Assembly (NCBI RefSeq): GCF_003008595.1
Contig: NZ_CP027669.1
Span: 248,001-312,000 of the forward strand
Source of the DNA: Simplicispira suum
GTDB taxonomy: Bacteria > Pseudomonadota > Gammaproteobacteria > Burkholderiales > Burkholderiaceae_C
Reading direction: 5' to 3'
DNA: 64,000 bases
This document shows positions 57,664 through 64,000 of the stretch, one piece after another. The first letter of the stretch is position 1. The number at the start of each line of letters is the position of its first letter. The notes under the pieces are model-generated. The model searched no databases and was not told the DNA's origin. It saw only the letters and a program-made list of their open reading frames with translations. A program made the position numbers and the translations under genes.

Positions 57664-57698
57664 GGGAGCCAGTGCAGTGCTTCACTGCACTGGCTCCC
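57664..57698 (-). terminator. Perfect 16-bp hairpin after the E1-like gene
   Basis: GGGAGCCAGTGCAGTG (57664-57679) pairs without mismatch with CACTGCACTGGCTCCC (57683-57698) around a three-base loop. It begins one base after the stop codon. No T-tract, so termination may need Rho, or it shields the mRNA end. Confidence 0.7.
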
Positions 57699-57699
57699 G

Positions 57700-60366
57700 T
57701 CAGGCACCGCCATTCTGCAGCGCAAACCGGGCCGCCTTCGCCACCGATTGCGCGTCCACGCCGAAAAACTCACGCAGTGCCGCCCGCGTGTCGCTGCGTC
57801 CAAAGCCGTCGGTGCCCAGCGTGAGATAGCGGCGGCCTGGTGGAATGAAGGCGCGCACGCTCTCGGGCACGGCGCGCACGTAGTCGGTGGCGGCGATCAC
57901 CGGGCCACGGGTTTCTGCAAGCTGCTGCGTCACCCAGGGCACGCCGGGCGCGGCCTCGCCCGCCAGCGCGCGCTGTTCACAGGCCTGGCCGTCGCGCGCC
58001 AGCTCGCTCCAGCTCGTCACGCTCAGCACCGTCACCTCCAAACCCTCGGCCGTCAACAGCTCGGCGGCCTTGACGACTTCAGTCAGGATGGCGCCCGAAC
58101 CCAGCAGGGTGACATTTTTAGAAGAAATTGGCCTCTCGCGCTTATCTGACAAGCGTCTCCAGCTATCGAAAATGTAGCAACCACGCAACACACCCTCGGC
58201 GGCGCCTTCTGGAAGATCAGGCTGGGCGTAGTTCTCGTTCATCAGCGTGACGTAATAGAAGACGTCGCGCTGCTCGGTCACCATCTCGCGCATGCCGGCA
58301 TCGACGATGACGGCCATTTCGCCCGCATAGGCCGGGTCGTAGGCCTTGCAGTTGGGGATGGTCGCTGCCACCAGGTGGCTGGTACCGTCCTGGTGCTGCA
58401 GGCCCTCGCCGCCCAATGTGGTGCGGCCTGAAGTCGCGCCCAGCAAAAAGCCGCGCGCGCGCTGGTCGGCGGCGGCCCAGATGGCGTCCCCCACGCGCTG
58501 AAAGCCAAACATGGAGTAGTAGATGTAGAACGGCAGCATGGCCAGGCCGTGCACGCTGTAGCTGGTGGCGGCAGCCGTCCAGCTGGCGATGGCGCCGGCT
58601 TCGCTGATGCCCTCCTCCAAAATCTGCCCATCCAGGGCCTCGCGGTAGGCCAGCACCGAGCCGATGTCCTCGGGCGCATAGCGCTGGCCCACACTGCTGT
58701 AGATACCGATCTGCTTGAACAGGTTGGCCATGCCAAAGGTGCGCGCCTCGTCGGCCACGATAGGCACGATGCGCGGCCCCAGCGTGGCGTCTTTCAGCAG
58801 GCCCGTGAGCATGCGCACAAAGGCCATGGTGGTGCTCATCTCTTTGCCATCGGCCTGCAGGGCGAACTGGGCGTAGCTGGTGATGGGCGGCACGGGCAGT
58901 GCCTCGCATGCGGTTTCGCGGCGCGGCAGGTAGCCGCCGAGCTGCTGGCGGTGGCGGCGCAGGTACTGCATCTCTGCGCTGTCTTCCTGGGGTCTGTAGA
59001 AGGCCAGGCCCGTGGCCTGCTCGTCGGTGAGTGGCAGGTTGAAGCGGTTGCGAAATTCAATCAGGTCCGCGCCGTCAAGCTTCTTCTGGCTGTGCGTGGT
59101 CATCTTGCCCTGCCCGGCCGTACCCATGCCGTAGCCCTTTTTGGTATGGGCGAGGATGACGGTGGGCTGGCCCTTGTGCGCGCTGGCTGCGGCGTAGGCG
59201 GCGTGGATTTTCACCAGGTCGTGGCCACCGCGCTTGAGCCGGTCGATCTGCTCGTCCGTCATGCCCTGGGCCAGCGCGGCCAGTTCCGGGTTCTGGCCGA
59301 AGAAGTTGTCGCGGTTGAAGCGCCCGTCTTTCGCAGCAAAGGTTTGCATCTGGCCGTCGACCGTGCCCTCCAAAGCGCGCGCCAGGGCGCCTGTGAGGTC
59401 GCGGGCAAACAGGCCGTCCCAGTCGCTGCCCCAGACGAGCTTGATGACGTTCCAGCCGGCGCCGGCAAACAAACGCTCCAGCTCGTCGATGATGCGGCCG
59501 TTGCCGCGCACCGGGCCGTCGAGCCGCTGCAGGTTGCAGTTGACCACCCAGACGAGGTTGTCCAGCCCTTCGCGCGAAGCCAGGGTGAGCGCGCTGGTGC
59601 TCTCGGGCTCGTCCATCTCGCCGTCGCCAAACACGCCCCACACTTTTCGGCCTGCGCAGTCGAGCAGGTTGCGGTGCGTGAGGTAGCGCATGAAGCGCGC
59701 GTGGTAGATGCTGCTGATGGGGCCGATGCCCATCGAGCCCGTGGGGAACTGCCAGAAATCCGGCATGAGCCACGGATGCGGGTAGCTCGACAGGCCGTGC
59801 GCCCCTGCAGCGGGCGCACTCAACTCCTGGCGGTAGTACATCAAGTCCTGCTCGGAGAGCCCCCCTTCGAGAAACGCCCGCGCATAGACCCCCGGCGCGC
59901 TGTGCGGCTGGAAGAACACCAGGTCGCCCCGGTGCTGGCCCGCGCCCAGCCCTTCGCGGGCGCGGAAGAAATGGTTGAAGCCACTTTCAAACAAATCCGC
60001 CGCGCTGGCGTAGCTGGCAATGTGGCCGCCCAGCTCGCCATAGGCCTGGTTGGCGCGCACCACCATGGCCAGCGCGTTCCAGCGAATGATGGAGCCGAGC
60101 CGCTCTTCGATGGCCAAGTCACCGGGAAACACGCCCTGCTGTTCCACGCCCACCGTGTTCACATAAGGCGTGTTCAGACCGGGCTGCCAACCAACACGCT
60201 CGCTTCGCGCCAGGCGCGCGAGCTCTTGCAGCATGTGGCGGGCGCGCTCTGGACCTTGGGTGGCCACCAGGGCCAGAAAGGCATCGCGCCACTCTGCCGT
60301 TTCTTCGGGATCGGCATCAAGAGCGTCGGGGGCTTGCAGCATGGCGTGGGGCGTCAGGGCGTTCAT
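57700..60366 (-). CDS. mdeB: Homodimeric 2-oxoacid dehydrogenase E1 (AceE/MdeB type)
   Basis: An 888-residue thiamine-diphosphate enzyme of the AceE class, with VWGVFGDGEMDEPEST and NCNLQRLDGPVRGNG forming the cofactor site. It would decarboxylate pyruvate or 2-oxobutyrate. No E2 or E3 gene is adjacent. Its neighbours, methionine gamma-lyase and Lrp regulators, match Pseudomonas mdeB, the E1 acting on 2-oxobutyrate from methionine, so I favour that role; general aceE is the alternative. Repeat copy L encodes residues about 730-750. The start MNALTPH is divergent from an Lrp gene. Confidence 0.88.
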   Translation of the reverse strand: MNALTPHAMLQAPDALDADPEETAEWRDAFLALVATQGPERARHMLQELARLARSERVGWQPGLNTPYVNTVGVEQQGVFPGDLAIEERLGSIIRWNALAMVVRANQAYGELGGHIASYASAADLFESGFNHFFRAREGLGAGQHRGDLVFFQPHSAPGVYARAFLEGGLSEQDLMYYRQELSAPAAGAHGLSSYPHPWLMPDFWQFPTGSMGIGPISSIYHARFMRYLTHRNLLDCAGRKVWGVFGDGEMDEPESTSALTLASREGLDNLVWVVNCNLQRLDGPVRGNGRIIDELERLFAGAGWNVIKLVWGSDWDGLFARDLTGALARALEGTVDGQMQTFAAKDGRFNRDNFFGQNPELAALAQGMTDEQIDRLKRGGHDLVKIHAAYAAASAHKGQPTVILAHTKKGYGMGTAGQGKMTTHSQKKLDGADLIEFRNRFNLPLTDEQATGLAFYRPQEDSAEMQYLRRHRQQLGGYLPRRETACEALPVPPITSYAQFALQADGKEMSTTMAFVRMLTGLLKDATLGPRIVPIVADEARTFGMANLFKQIGIYSSVGQRYAPEDIGSVLAYREALDGQILEEGISEAGAIASWTAAATSYSVHGLAMLPFYIYYSMFGFQRVGDAIWAAADQRARGFLLGATSGRTTLGGEGLQHQDGTSHLVAATIPNCKAYDPAYAGEMAVIVDAGMREMVTEQRDVFYYVTLMNENYAQPDLPEGAAEGVLRGCYIFDSWRRLSDKRERPISSKNVTLLGSGAILTEVVKAAELLTAEGLEVTVLSVTSWSELARDGQACEQRALAGEAAPGVPWVTQQLAETRGPVIAATDYVRAVPESVRAFIPPGRRYLTLGTDGFGRSDTRAALREFFGVDAQSVAKAARFALQNGGA
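58119..58179 (+). repeat. Dispersed palindromic element, copy L, inside the E1-like gene
   Basis: Plus-strand reading: ATTGGCCTCTCGCGCTTAT, then GACAAGCGTCTCCAGCTAT, then AAAATGTAGC. Translated on the other strand as about 21 residues rich in Arg, Lys and Ser. Confidence 0.82.
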
Positions 60367-60379
60367 GGCTTGGACTCTG

Positions 60380-60539
60380 GTGTCGTGGGTTGGAAGTGCG
60401 TTGAAAAATGAAAAGCGGCGAAATCGTCGTCAGGCCAAGCGCAGACCACAGCAATAGCCGGTGCTATCGCGAGGATTTGCAACGCGGCAGGGCGGCGATT
60501 CCCGGCACTTTTCCGAGACGGATTTCCAACCCACGACAC
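60380..60539. repeat. 160-bp element with 16-bp perfect inverted ends
   Basis: GTGTCGTGGGTTGGAA (60380-60395) is the exact inverse of TTCCAACCCACGACAC (60524-60539). Inside, 60469-60485 inverted reads GCGTTGCAAATCCTCGC, identical to 17 bases in the MITE at 23930-23946. It lies in the divergent promoter region of the E1-like gene and an Lrp gene, so it may also carry regulatory sites. Confidence 0.6.
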
Positions 60540-60630
60540 TACCCAGGTATCGGGAAAATGTGGTGCTGATTGCGCTGCAATGCGGAACATGAACAGCACA
60601 ATACGCTGCTAAAAGCAAACTTTGAAGCAT

Positions 60631-61110
60631 ATGAAGCTGGACACCGTCGATCTGCGCATACTGCACGAGCTGCAAGCCGACGGCTCGCTCTCGAATGTGG
60701 CGCTGGCGCGGCGCGTGCACCTCTCGCCCTCGCCCTGTCTGGCGCGCGTCAAGGCGCTGGAGGCTGCTGGCGTCATCAGCCGCTATGTGGCGCTGGCCAA
60801 TGCGGCGGCGCTGGGCCTGGGGCTCAACGTCTTCATCAGCATCAGCCTCAAGGCCCAGAACAAAGAGGCGCTGGCCGATTTCGAGCGCCGCATTGCCGAG
60901 CAGGACGAAGTCATGGAGTGCTACCTGATGACCGGCGACAGCGACTACCTGATCCGCGTCGCGGTGGCCGACATGGCGGCACTCGAGCGCTTCATCCTGG
61001 AGCAGCTCTCGCCAATTCCGGGCATCGAGAAGATCCGCTCCAGCTTTGCGCTCAAGCAGGTTCGCTACAAGACCGCCCTGCCACTGCCTGCGCTTTCGGC
61101 GCGCTCTTGA
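60631..61110 (+). CDS. Lrp/AsnC family regulator, adjacent to the E1-like gene
   Basis: A 159-residue regulator with an N-terminal helix-turn-helix (SNVALARRVHLSPSPCLARVKAL, about 22-44) and a RAM effector domain (about 65-145). ATG 60631 gives MKLDTVDLRIL, the usual family start. It is divergent from the E1-like gene by 264 bases and overlaps methionine gamma-lyase tail-to-tail by 59 bases. Likely ligand: an amino acid such as methionine, or 2-oxobutyrate. Confidence 0.9.
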   Translation: MKLDTVDLRILHELQADGSLSNVALARRVHLSPSPCLARVKALEAAGVISRYVALANAAALGLGLNVFISISLKAQNKEALADFERRIAEQDEVMECYLMTGDSDYLIRVAVADMAALERFILEQLSPIPGIEKIRSSFALKQVRYKTALPLPALSARS

Positions 61111-62320
61111 GCGCTTTCGCATGCGCCAGGTCCAGCGCCTGGCCAATGTCGTCCAGCAGGTCTGCCACATCCTCCAGCCCCACCGACATGCGCACCAGGC
61201 CTTCAGAAATGCCGTGCGCGGCGCGCTCTTCGGGGGTGTAGACCGAATGCGTCATGCTGGCCGGGTGCTGGGCCAGGGTCTCGGCGTCGCCCAGGCTCAC
61301 GGCGCGGGTGACGAGTTGCAGCGCGTCCATGAAGCACACGCCGGCCTCCAGGCCGCCTTGCAGTTCAAAGGCAATCATGCCGCCCATCTGGCGCATCTGC
61401 TGCCTGGCCAGAGCATGCTGCGGGAAGCTGGGAAGGCCCGGGTAATGCACCACGGCGGTGGCAGGGTGGGCGGCAATGAAGTTGGCCACCGTCTGCGCGC
61501 TCTGGCAGTGGCGATCCATGCGCAGCGCCAGGGTCTTGAGGCCACGCATCACGAGGTGGGCGTCTTGCGCCGACATCACGGCGCCGGTCATGTCTTTGAG
61601 GCCATACAGGCGCACGCGCTGGGCCAGCTCGGCGTCGGCAAAGATGGCGGCGCCGGCCGTCAGGTCGCCGTGGCCACCCAGGTATTTGGTCATGGAGTGC
61701 ACGCTCACATCGGCGCCCAGCAGCAGGGGCTGCTGCAGGTAAGGCGTGCAGTAGGTGTTGTCCACCACCACCTTCGCGCCACGTGCGTGGGCCAGGGCCG
61801 ACACCGCTGCAATGTCCACCAGGCGCATGTTGGGGTTGGCCGGCGACTCCAGGTAGACCACGCGAGTCTTGTCGGACAAGGCCGCCGCCACATGGGCCGG
61901 GTCGGTCATGTCCACATGGCGCACGCTGACGCCAAAGCGGGCGAGGCCGTGGTTCAGGAATGCGAAGGTGCAGCCATACAAGGTCATGTCGGCCAGCACC
62001 TCGTCGCCCGGCTCCAGCATGGACCACAGCGTGGCCGTGATGGCACCCATGCCCGAGCCAAACACCACCGCGCCCACGCCCTGCTCCAGGCTGGCCAGCC
62101 GGCCTTCGAGCAGCGCCAGCGTGGGGTTGGCAATGCGGGTATAGAAGTAGCCGTTTTCCTCGCCGGTAAAGCAGCGCCCGCCGTAGCCCACATCGGGAAA
62201 GGCAAAGGTGGCCGAGGTGTAGATCGGCGGCACCAAGGCTCCCTGGTGGTCGGCCGGGTTGTAGCCAAAGTGAATGGCGCGGGTGCTGAAGCCGCCGGTG
62301 GGTGTGTCTGCCTTGCCCAT
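61052..62320 (-). CDS. mdeA: L-methionine gamma-lyase
   Basis: A 422-residue PLP enzyme of the Cys/Met metabolism family. The PLP lysine lies in VHSMTKYLGGHGDLTAG. The segment LYGCTFAFLNHGL carries the Cys typical of methionine gamma-lyase (Cys116 in Pseudomonas), which separates it from cystathionine gamma-synthase. It would split methionine into methanethiol, ammonia and 2-oxobutyrate. AGGAG precedes ATG 62320. An Lrp-family gene is divergent upstream, as mdeR is in Pseudomonas. O-succinylhomoserine sulfhydrylase is the alternative. Confidence 0.85.
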   Translation of the reverse strand: MGKADTPTGGFSTRAIHFGYNPADHQGALVPPIYTSATFAFPDVGYGGRCFTGEENGYFYTRIANPTLALLEGRLASLEQGVGAVVFGSGMGAITATLWSMLEPGDEVLADMTLYGCTFAFLNHGLARFGVSVRHVDMTDPAHVAAALSDKTRVVYLESPANPNMRLVDIAAVSALAHARGAKVVVDNTYCTPYLQQPLLLGADVSVHSMTKYLGGHGDLTAGAAIFADAELAQRVRLYGLKDMTGAVMSAQDAHLVMRGLKTLALRMDRHCQSAQTVANFIAAHPATAVVHYPGLPSFPQHALARQQMRQMGGMIAFELQGGLEAGVCFMDALQLVTRAVSLGDAETLAQHPASMTHSVYTPEERAAHGISEGLVRMSVGLEDVADLLDDIGQALDLAHAKALKSAPKAQAVAGRSCSEPA

Positions 62321-62454
62321 GATGTTGTCTCCTGAGTATCGTGTGTGGTAATTGAATTCTTTCCCAAATCACCGGGCAAAAATTCGCTATCTAGCCCACA
62401 TAAAGAAGCTATATTGGAAATATTCACCGATTTTTTTATCCATAGAGGCAATTT

Positions 62455-62937
62455 ATGCTTAACACCGCCGCAGCCCTGGACGCCGTCGACCGCAGCCTGC
62501 TCGACGCGCTGCAAAAAGACGGCCGCGCCACCGTCGGCGAGCTGGCCGAGCGGGTCTCTCTTTCCACCTCGCCCTGCTGGCGGCGGGTGCGGCAACTGGA
62601 GGAATCGGGCGTCATCAGCGGCTACCACGCGCACCTGGATCGGCACCGCGTGGGCTATGGCGTGTTGGGCTTTGTGCAGTTGGGCTTGCACAACCACACA
62701 GCGGACACCACGGCGGCCTTTGAGCGCGAGGTGCTGGCGCTGCCGCAGGTCCTGTCGTGCCACAACCTCTCGGGCCGCTACGACTACCAGATCGAGCTGG
62801 TAGCGCCCGACCTGGAAACGTTCGCGGAGTATTTGCGCACCCGCATCCGCAATCTCCCTGGGGTGCGCGAGATATCCACCAGCTTTTCGCTCAAGGAAGT
62901 CAAGCGCACCGTGGCGCTGCCGGTGGATCTGGCCTGA
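62455..62937 (+). CDS. mdeR: Lrp/AsnC family regulator, MdeR position
   Basis: A 160-residue regulator with helix-turn-helix (TVGELAERVSLSTSPCWRRVRQL, about 26-48) and a RAM domain (SCHNLSGRYDYQIELVAPDL). AGAGG precedes ATG 62455. It is divergent from the methionine gamma-lyase gene with a 134-base AT-rich region between, the same arrangement as mdeR-mdeA, so it is expected to activate that gene in response to methionine. Confidence 0.88.
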   Translation: MLNTAAALDAVDRSLLDALQKDGRATVGELAERVSLSTSPCWRRVRQLEESGVISGYHAHLDRHRVGYGVLGFVQLGLHNHTADTTAAFEREVLALPQVLSCHNLSGRYDYQIELVAPDLETFAEYLRTRIRNLPGVREISTSFSLKEVKRTVALPVDLA

Positions 62938-62968
62938 CCCGCAGGTCGGCCAGCCTGTTCAGCAGGCC

Positions 62969-63640
62969 CTAAAACGAGGTCGGCTTGGCGCTGAGACTCT
63001 CCATCCAGCTCACACAGGCGGCCAGCTCAGATGGGCGGATTTCGTGGGCGCTGGGAAACTCGCGGTACGTGAGCGTCAGCGGCAGCGTGGCCACATGGTG
63101 CGCGATGGACTGCGCGTGCGCGATGGGAATCACATCGTCGTGCGTACCGTGGCTCACCCACAGTGCGTGCCCGCTCAGTGCATCGGGCGGAGCTGCTGCA
63201 GCCAGCGCCTGCTCCATCAGCCGCCCATGCCAGACGATGGCCGCACGCATCAGTTCGGGCTGCGTCAGCAGCAGCGACAAGGCCATGCACGCCCCCTGAC
63301 TGAAACCGGCCACCAGTACGCGTTCGGGCGGTATGTCCAGTTGCTCCGAAGCACTCGCCACGACCTGCGCCAGCAGCGCGCGGCTCGCCGCCTCCTGGGT
63401 CTCGTCGATGCGGCGCCCACCGCCCGGTTCGATCGAATAATCAAACCACGCAAACGCTCCCGGCGCCATGCGGTAGGGCGCGCGCAGGCTGAGCACGTAG
63501 TAACGATCAGGGATCTGCGCGCTCAGGGCAAACAGGTCCTGCTCGTTGCTGCCGACTCCGTGCAGCAGCACCAGCAGCCACGGTCGCGGCGCGTTGGAAG
63601 TGGCAGGACGCTTCAAAAAAGTGAGCGGTAAGTCCAGCAT
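62969..63640 (-). CDS. Phospholipase/carboxylesterase family hydrolase
   Basis: A 223-residue alpha/beta hydrolase of the YpfH/carboxylesterase-2 type. LLHGVGSNEQDL forms the oxyanion loop, GFSQGACMAL holds the nucleophile Ser (near 114), the Asp is in VSHGTHDDVIP and the His in FPSAHEIRP. No signal peptide. ATG follows a half copy of the dispersed repeat. Substrate unknown. Confidence 0.87.
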   Translation of the reverse strand: MLDLPLTFLKRPATSNAPRPWLLVLLHGVGSNEQDLFALSAQIPDRYYVLSLRAPYRMAPGAFAWFDYSIEPGGGRRIDETQEAASRALLAQVVASASEQLDIPPERVLVAGFSQGACMALSLLLTQPELMRAAIVWHGRLMEQALAAAAPPDALSGHALWVSHGTHDDVIPIAHAQSIAHHVATLPLTLTYREFPSAHEIRPSELAACVSWMESLSAKPTSF

Positions 63641-63668
63641 GGATAAGCGCCAGAGGCGATTTTTATTA
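63641..63668 (-). repeat. Dispersed palindromic element, half copy M
   Basis: Minus-strand reading AAATCGCCTCTGGCGCTTAT, with only the first arm present. It abuts the start codon of the esterase. Confidence 0.6.
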
Positions 63669-63690
63669 AAAAAATAGGCCGTTTGCGGCT

Positions 63691-64000
63691 TCAGGCAGCA
63701 ACGTGCAAAGCAAAGGCGTCCATCGCCAGGATGCCGTACATCACCTCGCGGCTCAAGTAGGTGGCGCGTGCATCCGGCCCTGCCGCGCCCAGCGCAAAAA
63801 ACAGCGGCAAGAAATGGTCTTCGCTCGGGTGCGCCCGCAGTGCATGCGGCGCCTGGCGGCGGTAGTCGAGCAGCGCCTGCCGGTCGCCCCGCTCCAGCGC
63901 CGCCTCGATCCAGCGCGCAAACTCCAGTACATACGGCGCGGCCCCACGCTCACCGCCAAAAAACTCCGACAGGTTGTGCGTCATGCTGCCCGAACCCACC
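63691..64000 (-). CDS. LigB/DODA-type extradiol dioxygenase, N-terminus cut off by window edge
   Basis: The last 102 residues of a YgiD-like 4,5-DOPA-type dioxygenase are visible. GSGSMTHNLSEFF carries a metal-ligand His of the family, followed by APHALRAHPSEDHFLPLFFALGA and the conserved C-terminal segment MYGILAMDAFAL. It is on the minus strand and continues beyond 64000. Substrate unknown; a role in aromatic ring opening is inferred from family. Confidence 0.85.
   Translation of the reverse strand, partial: VGSGSMTHNLSEFFGGERGAAPYVLEFARWIEAALERGDRQALLDYRRQAPHALRAHPSEDHFLPLFFALGAAGPDARATYLSREVMYGILAMDAFALHVAA

Noticed and set aside
62341..62454. A further copy of the dispersed palindromic element before mdeR
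   Set aside because: GCTAT-like words occur but the central AGCGCTT arms are missing.
1..64000. CRISPR array, prophage, integron or complete insertion sequence
   Set aside because: No regularly spaced direct repeats, integrase, transposase or phage structural genes were seen; only short non-coding repeats.

Overview
The window looks like a chromosomal segment of a high-GC betaproteobacterium in the order Burkholderiales, most likely family Comamonadaceae (Acidovorax-like). The evidence is the trxA-rho-rpmE2 order, the pstSCAB-phoU-phoB-phoR order, an ABC (liv-type) cluster with a 3-hydroxybutyrate-oligomer hydrolase, many GTG/TTG starts, and several families of short dispersed repeats. No phage, integrase, transposase gene or CRISPR array was seen. 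Almost all DNA is coding and no gene-free stretch exceeds 300 bases.

Layout. 1-1240: end-truncated FimV-like protein (minus). 1318-6822: acyl-CoA catabolism cluster (3-hydroxyacyl-CoA dehydrogenase, crotonase, Crp/Fnr regulator, APH-type kinase, acyl-CoA dehydrogenase); the last two resemble the LvaA/LvaC pair that degrades 4-hydroxyacyl-CoA. 6961-9286: cyclase-FHA protein and a flavoprotein (minus). 9443-11635: trxA, rho, rpmE2. 11776-13482: membrane glycosyltransferase-like protein. 13484-20211: complete phosphate regulon pstS-pstC-pstA-pstB-phoU-phoB-phoR (minus) behind a clear Pho box. 20390-22630: PAS-GGDEF-EAL protein. 22770-27874: prfB with its programmed frameshift, a 161-bp MITE, pepN, fbp and tRNA-Thr(CGT). 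27988-39639 (all minus): a sigma54 activator, a sigma54 promoter, a branched-chain-amino-acid-type ABC transporter, 3HB-oligomer hydrolase, a second substrate-binding protein, an alpha/beta hydrolase and a small OB-fold protein. 39799-45432: S4 RNA-binding protein, YdcH-like protein, a heavy-metal P-type ATPase locus with divergent MerR regulator, and an EamA exporter. 45443-51168 (minus): tRNA-Ser(GCT), lysC, tilS, accA, a DNA glycosylase and cysS. 51399-56700: TPR protein, L,D-transpeptidase, ppiA, ppiB, lpxH, mtfA-like. 56734-62937: DUF3014 protein, a pyruvate-dehydrogenase-E1-like gene, two Lrp regulators and methionine gamma-lyase, which together match the Pseudomonas mde methionine-degradation locus. 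62969-64000: esterase and the end of a LigB-type dioxygenase.

The most striking structure is not a gene. About 13 copies of a 50-60 bp palindromic element (core GGCCTCTAGCGCTTATT...AAGCGCTWGCAGCTAT...ATAGC) are scattered at roughly 5-kb spacing. Several lie inside coding regions and are translated: the signal peptide of PpiA, and internal segments of the E1-like protein, PepN and TilS. One provides the Shine-Dalgarno and start codon of the DNA glycosylase. A second GC-rich element sits within a few bases after the stop codon of three minus-strand genes. A third element is a MITE whose precise removal would leave prfB and pepN as tightly spaced neighbours.

Main functional predictions: a sigma54-controlled uptake and hydrolysis system for 3-hydroxybutyrate oligomers or related acids, a 4-hydroxyacid module, a methionine-to-propionyl-CoA pathway, and a DUF3014 gene whose natural start is separated from its body by a C6 tract in the wrong frame. 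All assignments rest on reading motifs by eye; no database search was run.
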